The notes: generated by a model from the letters alone, not told the origin. A stretch of DNA of 64,000 nt from Verrucomicrobiota bacterium (GCA_013820875.1 JACDHS010000005.1:30569-94568); one strand, 5' to 3'; counted from the stretch's first letter, positions 1 through 9,476 are shown. Numbers and translations are program-made.

Positions 1-2646
1 GTTGTCTACGATGATTTCGCCGAAGGACGAATTGTTCGCTTTCAGATAAACCGTTCCAGCGCCACCGTAATTGAAGCCTGCTCCGCCGCGAGCCGTCAGG
101 TTTCCGGAAAACAGATTGGTTCCGTAAAAGATCGCAATACGGCCACCGCCACCTCCACCGCCGAATGGAAACTCGCCTGCTCCGCCGTTTACAGAAACAG
201 ATCCTGTTCCCAAAAGTCTGCCGACCGTCAAATGAATGCTTCCCCCCGCTCCTCCACCGCTGTTGGAACCCGGGCCGCGAATTCCTTGCGCCGAGAGCGT
301 TCCGTTGAGAACCAAATCTTTGTTTACGGTCACTCGGATCGCACCTCCACCGGCTCCGCCTAAATGAAACGGGCTTGTGCCTCCACCGTTTCCACCAGCA
401 CCGCCACTGCTGAGAAGTGTCAAGCTCCCGAAGGCAATTCCACCAGAAGCATTCGTTCCTCCTGTTCCCCCATTGCCCCCGTGCCCCCCACCGCCTCCGA
501 CCATTCCAACGCTTTGCCCCAAACCCTGTCCAAAAGGATGTCGCCCATCTGCCGAAAATCCGCCTGTTGCATCAATCACCAGATTACTGGCGACAATCAG
601 CAAACTGGATGAACTCTGCTGATACCAGCTATTGGAGCCAATCACGAGGTTGTTCAACGTGCTTCCTACACTGTTCGAAACAACGGCCCCTGCGGCGATC
701 GTCAAATTAATACTGCTCGCCCCGAAAGTGGTGAGCCCCTCCCGACCTCCATTATCAATCAACAAATCAGGAATGACTATAGTGCTGGCTTTCAAATAGA
801 TCGTTCCGGCTCCACCGTTTTGCCATCCCTCACCGCCATAAGCCGTGAACTTTCCGGAAAATAAGTTCGTGGAATAATACAAAGCGATGCGCCCACCGCC
901 ACCGCCACCACCTTGAGGCAAAGATCCATGGCCACCATTGGCAGACACTCGGCCAGTTCCTGAAAAGGAGGCAGCACTCAGGAAAATACTTCCGCCGGAA
1001 CCACCACCACTGGCCACCCCTGTTCCCCAAGCTCCATCCGCCAGGATTGCTCCATCCACGATCATAGGCCCCAGGACTGATATTTTGATGGCACCGCCCC
1101 CCGTTCCACCTGGGCCGCTTCCCGAACCGGAGGAACCTCCGCCGCCACTGCCAACGTCAACCGGGGTCGCCAGGATCCCATAGGTATTACCGCCTGTTTG
1201 ATTCAAACTGCCACGCCCGCCGTTGCCACCATAACCTCCACCAGAACCGGACGAACCCGACTGACCAGCGCCCGATCCCATTCCCGACAGCCGCCCTCGT
1301 TCAATTGCATTCAATCCTCCATTCGACTGGATCGTAACAGAACCAGCCGCGTCTATAATTAAAGGGAAAGCTGCTGGCGTGATCATCCAACTGTTCGAGC
1401 CAACAAAAAGATGTTGCACATGCAAATTGGTGGTGTTCAGGATAGCTCCACCTTTTATTGTCAGGTTGTACGAATCGCCTGGAGAAGGGAGGAAATAAGC
1501 CGTGTTCGTCCCCACAATCCCGCGGTTATCCAGCGTAAGTTGCGCGATTGCGCTTTTCGCTTTTGTATAAACTGTCCCTGCCCCACCCGGAACCCACCCT
1601 GCCCCGCCACGCGCCACGGTATCACCCACAAAGGAGCTCTCGTCAAAGTATACAGCAATCCGACCACCGCCGCCGCCCCCACCGTTATGGGGCTCACCAC
1701 TGCCGCCGTTCGCTGAAATCACGCCGCTGCCAGAAAAACTTTTTGTGTTGAACCAAAGAGAACCGCCCGCGCCACCGCCGGAATGTGAGTTAGTCCCTCG
1801 TGCTCCATCCGCCGTTACCGCACCATCCACACGCAACAAATTCCCCACCGTGATTCTTCCCAAACCACCTCCCCAACCACCGGCCCCGTTGCCGGCTCCG
1901 CCGCCGCTCCCCAGCGTAGCCGGGGTCAAAACAGTTCCATAGATATTACCACCGGAAGCAGCGCTCACACTCATTCCCCCATAACCGCCATGCCCTCCTC
2001 CGCTCCCATTCGTATAAGTGTAGGGACTGTTCGTGGTGCGACTCAATCCCGCTCCAGGTCCGAAGCCCCCACCGAAACCAGCACCGATCAAGTCGATCTT
2101 TCCACCCACCTCGATCTCGAGGTTGTTCGTGATGGTCAGAAACATCCCTGCTGCCGCCAACCCCCCGACGCATTCATAATCTACTGCAATTGTTCCACCC
2201 TCTGGAATCGATGAATTCATCAGGCGCATGATTTGCGGCATGCTGCCGACGCTGATGTAATAATCGACGTTGTTCGTATAGATCACCTCGCCGGTTATAT
2301 CTGTTACCACGATGCTGTTGATCGCCACATCGGAACGCAGAAGAGTAATCGTATTCCCGTCGCTGAAACTATGCAATTCATCCTCCACGGTGATGATCTC
2401 CTGCACCATTCCATTCCACGACGACGAATGCCGCACCACACCGCCATTGAGGATGCGCAGATTGGCAAACGTATGCGGGCCATTAACCGTCAACGTACAA
2501 TTCGATACAACCAATTCCTGTCCCTCGAAATTGGTGTTGCTAATGCTGATGATTGCATCGTTCGTGAAAGTAATTGCGCTGGAAGTAAGTGCCCCAGGAA
2601 GAATACCCACCATTGCCAGCGCCAATCGCCAAAGTTGTTTACTCAT
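1..2646 (-). CDS. glycine-rich secreted repeat protein, partial (C-terminus beyond the window)
   Basis: The frame starts at the ATG at 2646 and has no stop to base 1, giving at least 882 residues; the rest lies outside the window. The N-terminus (MSKQLWRLALAMVGILPGAL) is a Sec signal peptide. After about 180 residues without much glycine, the protein consists of Gly/Ser-rich modules. Each contains a GGGGGGRIA-type strand, then GGAGTVYxKA, then a short non-glycine stretch. GGAGT(V/I)Y(T/L)K recurs with its Lys codon at 1561, 790 and 40, so the period is 257 and then 250 residues. This resembles beta-helical adhesin or autotransporter passenger domains, but no transporter domain is visible because the C-terminus is missing. 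The opposite strand is Pro-rich and produces several spurious short frames. An extracellular or cell-surface role is inferred; the substrate or partner is unknown. Confidence 0.85.
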   Translation of the reverse strand, partial: MSKQLWRLALAMVGILPGALTSSAITFTNDAIISISNTNFEGQELVVSNCTLTVNGPHTFANLRILNGGVVRHSSSWNGMVQEIITVEDELHSFSDGNTITLLRSDVAINSIVVTDITGEVIYTNNVDYYISVGSMPQIMRLMNSSIPEGGTIAVDYECVGGLAAAGMFLTITNNLEIEVGGKIDLIGAGFGGGFGPGAGLSRTTNSPYTYTNGSGGGHGGYGGMSVSAASGGNIYGTVLTPATLGSGGGAGNGAGGWGGGLGRITVGNLLRVDGAVTADGARGTNSHSGGGAGGSLWFNTKSFSGSGVISANGGSGEPHNGGGGGGGRIAVYFDESSFVGDTVARGGAGWVPGGAGTVYTKAKSAIAQLTLDNRGIVGTNTAYFLPSPGDSYNLTIKGGAILNTTNLHVQHLFVGSNSWMITPAAFPLIIDAAGSVTIQSNGGLNAIERGRLSGMGSGAGQSGSSGSGGGYGGNGGRGSLNQTGGNTYGILATPVDVGSGGGGSSGSGSGPGGTGGGAIKISVLGPMIVDGAILADGAWGTGVASGGGSGGSIFLSAASFSGTGRVSANGGHGSLPQGGGGGGGRIALYYSTNLFSGKFTAYGGEGWQNGGAGTIYLKASTIVIPDLLIDNGGREGLTTFGASSINLTIAAGAVVSNSVGSTLNNLVIGSNSWYQQSSSSLLIVASNLVIDATGGFSADGRHPFGQGLGQSVGMVGGGGGHGGNGGTGGTNASGGIAFGSLTLLSSGGAGGNGGGTSPFHLGGAGGGAIRVTVNKDLVLNGTLSAQGIRGPGSNSGGGAGGSIHLTVGRLLGTGSVSVNGGAGEFPFGGGGGGGRIAIFYGTNLFSGNLTARGGAGFNYGGAGTVYLKANNSSFGEIIVDN

Positions 2647-3042
2647 AAAAATTATCCCAAAAGCAATTCACCACTAGCGACATTACCCTTTGTGTTATGT
2701 GCCCATGATGAGCTGCCCGATATAACCGTCAATGGAAATAGCTGAGGCGATACCTGAAGGAAATGTGCGTCTAAGTGCTCACCCTAAAGAGGAATCTCAG
2801 CAGGCGGAGCGGCGGCGTGCGATGCATCAGCCGGAGCGGCAAGGCTGCAATTATAGATTTCGGACCACCAACGTTACTCGCATCTCCTTACGCGCTGCGG
2901 CTGAATCTGCGAGCAAGCGAGAACTATAGAAACAACGAACCGCATTGCGGTTACGCCGCGCTCCATTGCGCAATTCGCGGTTGAACTGCACCGTTACAGC
3001 CAAGGGCCTACCGCAAAAAAATACGAGGAAATGCAGTTTTCA
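2647..3042. other. intergenic region between two convergent/co-directional minus-strand genes
   Basis: A 396-bp stretch with no credible gene. Its right half (about 2851-2964) holds one copy of a palindromic dispersed element described separately. No clear Shine-Dalgarno sequence precedes the glycine-rich gene; a GGGATAA on the minus strand is the closest. Confidence 0.6.
2851..2964 (-). repeat. palindromic dispersed element, copy 1
   Basis: On the minus strand the right end reads GAGCGCGGCGTAACCGC, followed by a CGGTTCGT arm and then TATAGTTCT. The same order occurs on the plus strand at 35888, and the first 17 bases recur at 37485. A central CGCGCTGCGG is shared with the 35.9 kb copy. The ends can pair, so the element is a MITE- or REP-like palindrome. 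No coding capacity is visible. Confidence 0.7.
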
Positions 3043-4971
3043 TCACTTCGGTAGATCATCGAAGTAATCACGCACGGCACCGCGATACGCTTTGGGAACC
3101 TGATCCTGGTTGATGGCGCTTTGAGCTTCGCTTTGGGCGGCGGAGACGGCTTCCTGGTAACCAACCGTGCTTGATCCTTTTATACTGACCCCTTTCAAGG
3201 TGATGCTCGGCATCGGTCCGCCTGGGGAAATCTGGCCACGCACTTTCGTGGGGGTGAGAGTGTCGGGTAGATCAAGTTCGCGTTCGGTGTGACCTCGGGA
3301 ATCGGTGTCCGGACGGTTCAAACCGGAGTTGTCCCACCCAGCGGATGATTCGGGGATTTGAATCCAACCGGTTTCATCGGCCCACGTTCCCACACCCGCC
3401 CCAGGTTTTCCGCCTTTACCAACCCCGGGACTACTGCAACTGCCCCAGCTTTGACAATTACCAACCGCCATCTGGGCACGTTTCAAATGCTCGAGCGATG
3501 CCATCAATTGCGCGGCGTCATTCATCTGTTCCAACAGCTTCTTCAACTCTTCACTCGCATCCGCAAGCGACTTGGCTGCGCCCGGTTTCTCGCCTGCTTT
3601 CATCTGTTTCGCAGCGTCATTGAGACATTCACCGACTTTACCGTATTCGCTCGCCGGATCCACCGCTTTGGCAACTTCCTCCATCAGCTTCTGCAATTGT
3701 TCCGGAGTAAGATTCGCAGTCTTCAATTGCTGGATCATCTTCTCCAGTGTCTCCTGCGCCAACTCGGCCTGACCATTTTTCAATTGTTCCGCCAGATCCT
3801 TGCCAAATTTCGAAGCGGCATTCTGCAACTGTTGCAATGCCTGCGACATCTCCTGCAGTTTCTCCAGGTCAGTCATCGCCAAATCGAGTCCTTTCATGAA
3901 CAAATCCGTTTGATCCGATTGCAAGGCGGCGATCGCTTCATCCAGATCAGGCAAACTCATTCCCATTTCACGAGCTTGTTGCGAAAGATTCGCGAGGTTT
4001 TGCGCCATCTGTTGGCGTGCTGCCTGACCTTCCGGAGAATCTTTGCTCGGCATGCCGGCAGCCGCTTTCTGCGCCTGCTGCAATTCATTCTTCATCTTCT
4101 CCATGGCATCCGGGCTTCCGGCGTTTTTCCCTAGCGATTTCTGCATCTCATCAATCTTCTTTTGCAATTCACCGGGTGTGGCGGCTCCCGTCCGCTCAGC
4201 ATTGCGCGCGGCGCGTTCCAGCGGCTTGAGCGCAGGATTGCGACCGAGTTCATTCAAATCATTCTTCAAACGATCTGTAACGCTTGCCAGATCTTTGAGT
4301 GCTTCGTTACGGGTGATGGGACTCTTGGCCAGCGCATGTCCGAGTTCCTCCACAGTTGCGAGACTTTCACGGATGGGTTCGAACGCAGGTGGACGCCGCT
4401 GCAAATCGCGCCGGGTGAGTTCGGCAATTTGCGCGCCCACTTCCTTGATGACCTCTTTTTCCTTCTCGCCCTGCAGATGGGCTTTGCTGCGATATTCCGG
4501 AACGAAACCGAGCCCAGCACCTATCGCCAGTAACAAAAGCGCCCAGCGACTCGCCTTCGGCAGGTAAAGCGGGGCGAGCTTTCGCAGGTCGATCTTCTGC
4601 GCGTGATGGGCAGCGTCGGAAATGAGGAGTTGTTTCCAATTGGCATCCACCGGTTTGTCGGACAGTTCCAGGGCAGTGCTAAGTCGTTCCTGCAGATGCG
4701 TTTTTTCATCTAGCCAGCGCGCGGTCTCCTGCGCTCTTAAACGCCGGAAAAAGCCATGGGCAAACCCGATCAAAATACAGGCCACCCCTGCAATCGCCGT
4801 CGCGGTGACAACCTCGAATGGGATGGGGAAAATTTTGTAGGCGATGAATGCAGGGAGCCAGAGCGCGGCGCCGATCAGCAACCCCTGCCAACTCCCAACC
4901 CACGCCCTTTGCCAGCGGCGGCGTTGCGACGCCCGATTGACCGCAGACCGAATCGATTCCATTTCGCTCAT
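3043..4971 (-). CDS. membrane-anchored coiled-coil protein, DUF4175-like architecture
   Basis: A 642-residue protein. The first 160 residues carry two adjacent hydrophobic segments (about 28-75, broken near a PIPFE turn) and a third around residue 150 (RWALLLLAIGAGLGFVP). From about 180 to 500 it is a long, Gln/Lys/Glu/Ala-rich coiled coil with repeated LEKLQEM- and LKKLLEQM-type heptads. A low-complexity Gly/Ser segment with scattered cysteines follows, and the protein ends in a conserved-looking VPKAYRGAVRDYFDDLPK tail. N-terminal membrane segments plus a long coiled coil plus a YRxAVRDYFD-like ending recall the DUF4175 family, but I am not certain of membership. Function unknown; an envelope structural or scaffolding role is possible. 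The next gene on this strand starts 189 bp upstream, so it may be a separate unit. Confidence 0.8.
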   Translation of the reverse strand: MSEMESIRSAVNRASQRRRWQRAWVGSWQGLLIGAALWLPAFIAYKIFPIPFEVVTATAIAGVACILIGFAHGFFRRLRAQETARWLDEKTHLQERLSTALELSDKPVDANWKQLLISDAAHHAQKIDLRKLAPLYLPKASRWALLLLAIGAGLGFVPEYRSKAHLQGEKEKEVIKEVGAQIAELTRRDLQRRPPAFEPIRESLATVEELGHALAKSPITRNEALKDLASVTDRLKNDLNELGRNPALKPLERAARNAERTGAATPGELQKKIDEMQKSLGKNAGSPDAMEKMKNELQQAQKAAAGMPSKDSPEGQAARQQMAQNLANLSQQAREMGMSLPDLDEAIAALQSDQTDLFMKGLDLAMTDLEKLQEMSQALQQLQNAASKFGKDLAEQLKNGQAELAQETLEKMIQQLKTANLTPEQLQKLMEEVAKAVDPASEYGKVGECLNDAAKQMKAGEKPGAAKSLADASEELKKLLEQMNDAAQLMASLEHLKRAQMAVGNCQSWGSCSSPGVGKGGKPGAGVGTWADETGWIQIPESSAGWDNSGLNRPDTDSRGHTERELDLPDTLTPTKVRGQISPGGPMPSITLKGVSIKGSSTVGYQEAVSAAQSEAQSAINQDQVPKAYRGAVRDYFDDLPK

Positions 4972-5159
4972 GGCAACCTTAATCTGCGCTATTTTCCCGC
5001 TGAAGCGAGAGTAAATCTAAAAAACGCGAGTCAGTGGGCCTCCGGCCTGGGGGGACTGGATTTTTCTTTCGCAGACATCGTTGCAGATCCTGCAACGGTA
5101 AATCCAAGGGTTTCTGGCTGTAAGGGAAATGCAAATTGCTATACTGAACAATCCTTCCG

Positions 5160-5834
5160 TCACGCGGTGCGCCAATAGACCCCGGCGGTACTTTCAATTT
5201 GCAGTCCCATGGCCATTTTCGCCACGGCCACCGCGCCAACTGCATTGTTGCTGCTGCCGTCAGCGCCGATTTCCTGGGCGAACTGGCGCGTCACAGGCGC
5301 GCCTCCGATGAGCACTTTGACTTTATCCCGCACACCGGCCTGAACCATTGCATCAATGGTTGTCTTCATTGAATACATTGTGCTGGTGAGAAGGGCGGAC
5401 ATGCCGACGATATGCGGATTCCGTTCGTTGATCGCAGCGATGAACTTCTCCGGGGAAACATTCACCCCGAGATCAACCACTTCAAAACCACAACCTTCGA
5501 GCATCGCGCCCACCAGATTCTTGCCAATGTCATGCACGTCCCCGTTCACCGTGCCAAGGACAACGCGTCCGGCGGATTTGATTTGAGCCGCGACAAGGAG
5601 CGGACGCAGGATTGCCATCGCTGTTTTCATGGCCCTCGCGCGGATCAACAGGTCCGGCACAAAGTATTCTCCAGCAGCGAAACGCTTTCCCGCATCTTCC
5701 ATCGCGGGGATCATGTAGTCATTGACCAGGGAGAGCGGCGCAACGCCTTCGGCAAGGGTGCGCACGGTGACACACCGGGCGGCTTCGGCGTCGCCGGAAA
5801 TCATTGCGTCATAGAGCGGATGTGAGGGTGTCAT
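5160..5834 (-). CDS. corrinoid (B12-binding) methyltransferase protein
   Basis: A 224-residue protein with the two-domain layout of MtaC/MtbC/MtmC-type corrinoid proteins. The N-terminal helical cap (about 1-85) contains LVNDYMIPAMEDAGKRFAAG. The Rossmann-like cobalamin domain follows with DVHDIGKNLVG (about 99-109), in which the His is the lower axial cobalt ligand of the DxHxxG signature. GMSALLTSTM and VLIGGAPV mark the later nucleotide-loop positions. In known systems such proteins carry the methyl group between a substrate:corrinoid methyltransferase and a second methyltransferase. It is the last gene of a three-gene minus-strand cassette, downstream of a UroD-family protein and a 62-residue protein, which fits a dedicated methyl transfer pair. 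The methyl donor cannot be told from sequence. The cap has no obvious truncation. Confidence 0.92.
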   Translation of the reverse strand: MTPSHPLYDAMISGDAEAARCVTVRTLAEGVAPLSLVNDYMIPAMEDAGKRFAAGEYFVPDLLIRARAMKTAMAILRPLLVAAQIKSAGRVVLGTVNGDVHDIGKNLVGAMLEGCGFEVVDLGVNVSPEKFIAAINERNPHIVGMSALLTSTMYSMKTTIDAMVQAGVRDKVKVLIGGAPVTRQFAQEIGADGSSNNAVGAVAVAKMAMGLQIESTAGVYWRTA

Positions 5835-5860
5835 GATGGAGATTTGTTAAGTGTGAAGGA

Positions 5861-6049
5861 TCAAAAGGAAACCAGGCAGTGCCAGACATAGGTGTAACCG
5901 AGCGCATCGACATCCTCCCAAACCTTTTTGGCAATTTGCGGATCGCCGGAGATCTCGGGAATTTCGCGCAACTTCTCCTCCCAGGGAATGCAGACGCCGG
6001 GCAGCTTCGCAACCTGCGGCAATTCGTTTTTATTTATGTTCTGCTCCAT
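5861..6049 (-). CDS. small protein of a corrinoid methyltransferase cassette
   Basis: A 62-residue protein that starts 12 bp after the stop of the UroD-family gene and ends 26 bp before the corrinoid protein gene on the same strand. It is hydrophilic and carries no signal peptide or membrane segment. Visible features are a VCIPWEEKLREIPEI stretch and a C-terminal YTYVWHCLVSF with one Trp-His-Cys. I do not recognise the family. The tight spacing on both sides suggests co-translation and a role with its neighbours. An alternative overlapping frame at 5809-6012 is Arg/Ser/Pro-rich and looks like a shadow. Confidence 0.6.
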   Translation of the reverse strand: MEQNINKNELPQVAKLPGVCIPWEEKLREIPEISGDPQIAKKVWEDVDALGYTYVWHCLVSF

Positions 6050-6061
6050 AAGATGTTCGTT

Positions 6062-7285
6062 TCAATAAACCCCGTACTCGTGCGTAAACTCCGTCCATGC
6101 CCGCATGTTTTCCACGCTCATGTCGTTCTGCATGATCGCGCTGGCGTCCATGATGTAGCCGCCGTCCCGCGCCACGCTATCAATCACCTTTTTGCAGTAC
6201 TCGCGGATTTCCTTCGGCTTGCCGAAACTCAGCAGCACGTTGGGAATGCCGCCGCTGATCGCGAACTTATGCCCTATTTTCTTATGCACCTCGAAAACGT
6301 CATCCTGATCGACGTGGTAAATGATGCTCCCATCCGGCAGTTCGGCGAAGGCATCCAGGTGAGCGCCCCATTTTCCTTCCGCATAGAACAGCGTCTGATG
6401 GCCGCGACGCCAGATTTCGAGAACGATTGGCTTGAGCGTCGGCCAATAGATTTCGTTGAAATGTTTGTATGAAACAAAAGGGACGCAACCGCGGTGCATC
6501 CAGATGGTGATCGGAACATTCTTTTGCGGGTCAGCACCCGAGAGCGCCACGTGCAACAAATGCGGCGCGAGCGCTTCGCATGCTTTACGGACCTTTTCGG
6601 GGCGTTCGTGCAAATCCATGCAAAGGCCGACGTAGCCGCGCAGTTTGTCGGCGAGAATGTCCATCGGCGCTTTCAAAATGCCACTGATAGCGTGGACAGT
6701 TCCCGACTCGGTGCGAAGCAGGTCAACTTGCCGGCCGAAACCCATGAAATAATTCCACATCGCCATGCCGCCTTTAAGAAAGGAGAGATTGTTCCGATAG
6801 GTAGCCGGGCTGCCGATCGGCGCAACATCACTCGAAACCCGCGGCAACCAGACGTTAAATAAAAAAGCAGTCGGATCAGCGATCAACGCGTCGTAATCAT
6901 CGGGTTGCATGAACGCGTTTTCTTCGGATGGCTCGTGGTATTGGAAGCCAGTGTCCGGCGGCACATCAATTCCCGGCACGCCGTAGTATTTCAATCCGAT
7001 GGCCTGTGTCAGTCCCGTCCAGACATAAACCATGTTACCCACCACCGCGTCCCAATCGAAATCCGCGGCGCATTTTCGCGCCGCCGCAAACGCTTTTTCG
7101 TAATCGTGGGTCACTTCCTGGCAGGTATATCCAGCGTATTTTGCGGCGAACTCGGCCACGAACGGACGCATCGGGATTCTGTCCGGCTTGCCGTTGCGCA
7201 TCGCCGTCACGTAACGGCGCAGGCGTTCATCGTAGAGTCTGCTGTTACGGTCGGATACGGTCTCGTTCTGAACAGGGTCGGTCAT
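6062..7285 (-). CDS. uroporphyrinogen decarboxylase (UroD)-family methyltransferase
   Basis: A 407-residue protein of the URO-D/MtbA superfamily fold. The N-terminus has the RYVTAMRNGKPDRIPMRPF segment typical of the family, in which Arg-Ile-Pro-x-Arg opens the barrel. HVDQDDVFEVHKKIGHKFAISGGI near residue 335 corresponds to the late barrel strand with a Gly-Gly-Ile turn. The C-terminus is a YIMDAS...ENMRAW stretch. Pairing with a B12-binding protein two genes downstream indicates a corrinoid-dependent methyltransferase and not heme synthesis. The true uroporphyrinogen decarboxylase is about 350 residues and would not be next to a corrinoid protein. No RamA-type activator is in the window. 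The divergent neighbour starts 103 bp away, so promoters for both should lie in 7286-7388. I see no cobalamin riboswitch there. Confidence 0.88.
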   Translation of the reverse strand: MTDPVQNETVSDRNSRLYDERLRRYVTAMRNGKPDRIPMRPFVAEFAAKYAGYTCQEVTHDYEKAFAAARKCAADFDWDAVVGNMVYVWTGLTQAIGLKYYGVPGIDVPPDTGFQYHEPSEENAFMQPDDYDALIADPTAFLFNVWLPRVSSDVAPIGSPATYRNNLSFLKGGMAMWNYFMGFGRQVDLLRTESGTVHAISGILKAPMDILADKLRGYVGLCMDLHERPEKVRKACEALAPHLLHVALSGADPQKNVPITIWMHRGCVPFVSYKHFNEIYWPTLKPIVLEIWRRGHQTLFYAEGKWGAHLDAFAELPDGSIIYHVDQDDVFEVHKKIGHKFAISGGIPNVLLSFGKPKEIREYCKKVIDSVARDGGYIMDASAIMQNDMSVENMRAWTEFTHEYGVY

Positions 7286-7388
7286 TGCTTCAATCGGGCT
7301 TCCCGAAGAATACCGTTAGTCTCGTCTGGCCAGCCTTGACCCAAGTCAATGCTGTTAAGGGATTCCGTGTGAATAATTCAGCTTCGCG

Positions 7389-9401
7389 GTGATCAGTGTT
7401 CCTTTAAGATATTTTGTTCTGGCAGCAGCATTGGCGCTGATGCCCCTCTGCGAACGGTCATCCGAGGCCGCGCCGGTCGTGCAGGATCTGGTAAACCAGT
7501 TTGATTCGGATAGATACTACGATTTGGTCGCAAACAAACTCTACACGCGTCAGGGCATGAATCGCGCTCCGGGGATTGGCCCCGAGAATCCACTTTGCCG
7601 GGAGGCCATCTATGCCGAATTACAGAGTTACGGATACACCGCCTACAAAGACCAGTTTGACTATGTGGATACGAGCGGTGTTCCTCGAATCGCCTGCAAT
7701 GTGATCGCGATCAAACCGGGCGTGCGCAATCCCGATAACGAAATCTTCGTCGTCGGCTCGCACTTCGATTCAGAGGATAATCCGGGCGCCGATGACAACG
7801 CCACCGGAGTGGCCGCGCTGTTGGAAATGGCCCGGATCTTCAACCAGCACAACTTTGCCAAAACGATTGTGTTCTGCGCGTTTGATGCCGAAGAGGTTTA
7901 TGATTACTACGGCGCTCGCCGGCTGGGCAGTTCCCGCTATGTGAGTCAGCACCTTAATGACAATATCAAAGGCATGGTTTCGGTGGATATGATCGGATGG
8001 CAGGCTTCCGGCAGCAGTTCCAACCAGGCCTATATCGAAGGTCGTTCGACAATGGCTGTCATCCGCAATGAATTGAGGCTGGTAATGCAAACCTACGGAG
8101 GAGGCATTGTTCCGGTGTTGCGCAGTACTTCCGGCGATCTCAGCGACCATGTGGCATTTGCAAATGCCGGGTTCCAGGCCTGCCTGTTCATTGAAGGATA
8201 CTTTTCGAGCAACCCCAACTACCACAAGCTCACCGATTACGTCGAAATGCCTGGTTACATTGACTGGATCTACGCGGGCAAGATGGCGAAGACCGCGATC
8301 GCCTACTTCGCAACCAAGGCAGAAATTGTGGACACCAATTCGATGACGACCACCCTGTTCCGGGACGAATTTGAGACATCGGACAGCGCGAACAACTGGC
8401 TCCTGTTTGAAGGCTCCGCAAACGGCATCCCTGACTACACGGTGGACTGGTCATTTGATTACAGCACCTATCACAGCGCGTTCAATGGCACGACGATTCC
8501 ACCCGCGCCCAACACAACCAACGGCACCACGCGCGGGCTAAAGTTGACCGTCAATAATAATGACATAACCGGCGCGCTTGCCGCTGTCAGTCTCTACCCA
8601 AACAATTTGGTCCTGAGCAACGGTTACAGCTTCAAAGTGGATATGTGGATGAACTATCCCGGCGGGCCAGGCGGAAGCGGTTCAACCGGCAGCACCGAAA
8701 CGGCGACCATCGGAATCAACCACTCCGGCACCCGCGTCAACTGGCAAAACGGCAACCCGAGCGACGGCTTGTTTTTCGGCTTCAACGGCGAAGGCGGCGT
8801 CACTGACGATTACCTCGCCTATGCGGGCAACGCTGCCTCAATACCCACAAAACTGAGTTTCGCCGCCAGCGGACTCGTTGGCGTCAACAACACTCACGCA
8901 TTTTTCCAAACCATTTTTCCCGCGTCGCAATTTGAAACCGCTGGCACCCCGGGAAAACGCTGGGTGGAAGTGGAACTAAGCCAGGACGTGAACAACATTG
9001 TTGCCTTGCGTATGAATGGCCACCTGGTTGCCCTGCGCACCAATAGTTCGCCATTCATCGCTGGCACAGTGATGCTCGGTTACATGGATTTATTTGCTTC
9101 CATTGCAACTCCTGCCGCGGATGCCTTCGTGATTTTCGACAATGCGCGTGTCGAAGCCACCCAACCCGTCAGCGCTCCAATCATCAACGGCTTTGGCATC
9201 AGTCCAGGAGGAGAATTTCAACTGCAATTCAGCGGAGTTGCCGGGGGCACTTATTCTGTGTTGAGCACCACGAATAACCTGGAAACGCCGATCGACTGGA
9301 CAGTGGTCGGAACCGCCACGGAACAATCTCCGGGCCAGTTCGAATTCATTGCTCCAGACATTGGAACCACACAACGATACTTCCGGCTTCGCCAACCGTG
9401 A
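7389..9401 (+). CDS. secreted M28-family zinc peptidase with C-terminal carbohydrate-binding-like and sorting-like domains
   Basis: A 670-residue protein with a GTG start and a signal peptide (hydrophobic 7-20, then an AAP cleavage region near 29). The catalytic domain spans about 30-320. It has GSHFDSED (His125, Asp127), GADDNATG (Asp135, bridging zinc), FDAEE (Glu168 general base, Glu169 ligand), SVDMIG (Asp200) and NYHKLTDYVE (last His ligand). These are the co-catalytic zinc positions of M28 aminopeptidases. Residues 325-590 form a beta-rich, lectin-like region with Asn/Gly-rich loops. The last 75 residues (GISPGGEFQLQF... to TTQRYFRLRQP) resemble the end of the giant protein at 41301-49460. 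An extracellular peptidase is the likely role. The gene is monocistronic and divergent from the UroD cassette. Confidence 0.9.
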   Translation: MISVPLRYFVLAAALALMPLCERSSEAAPVVQDLVNQFDSDRYYDLVANKLYTRQGMNRAPGIGPENPLCREAIYAELQSYGYTAYKDQFDYVDTSGVPRIACNVIAIKPGVRNPDNEIFVVGSHFDSEDNPGADDNATGVAALLEMARIFNQHNFAKTIVFCAFDAEEVYDYYGARRLGSSRYVSQHLNDNIKGMVSVDMIGWQASGSSSNQAYIEGRSTMAVIRNELRLVMQTYGGGIVPVLRSTSGDLSDHVAFANAGFQACLFIEGYFSSNPNYHKLTDYVEMPGYIDWIYAGKMAKTAIAYFATKAEIVDTNSMTTTLFRDEFETSDSANNWLLFEGSANGIPDYTVDWSFDYSTYHSAFNGTTIPPAPNTTNGTTRGLKLTVNNNDITGALAAVSLYPNNLVLSNGYSFKVDMWMNYPGGPGGSGSTGSTETATIGINHSGTRVNWQNGNPSDGLFFGFNGEGGVTDDYLAYAGNAASIPTKLSFAASGLVGVNNTHAFFQTIFPASQFETAGTPGKRWVEVELSQDVNNIVALRMNGHLVALRTNSSPFIAGTVMLGYMDLFASIATPAADAFVIFDNARVEATQPVSAPIINGFGISPGGEFQLQFSGVAGGTYSVLSTTNNLETPIDWTVVGTATEQSPGQFEFIAPDIGTTQRYFRLRQP

Positions 9402-9432
9402 TCGTTTTTTGATTGAGAGATTTGACCGTTTC

Positions 9433-9476
9433 CCACTCCCTCGCCCTTTCCGAAAGGGAGAGGGCCGGGGTGAGGG
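9433..9476 (+). repeat. dispersed GAGGGAGAGGG palindrome, copy 1
   Basis: A run of CCCTCGCCCTTTCC is followed by its near complement GAAAGGGAGAGGG and a GGGGTGAGGG tail, forming a G-rich hairpin. It lies 32 bp after the M28 peptidase stop and could act as a transcript-end hairpin. Related copies occur at about 24408-24450 (opposite orientation) and 51968-52006. Confidence 0.7.

Noticed and set aside
377-1183. Several Pro-rich plus-strand frames
   Set aside because: They are the complement of Gly codons in the glycine-rich protein, whose minus-strand frame is open for 882 codons.
3358-4134. A 258-residue frame antisense to the coiled-coil protein
   Set aside because: It is an Arg/Leu/Phe-rich shadow of Gln/Glu/Lys heptads on the coding strand.
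7286-7388. Cobalamin riboswitch ahead of the UroD/corrinoid cassette
   Set aside because: The 103-bp gap is short and I see no B12-box-like core.
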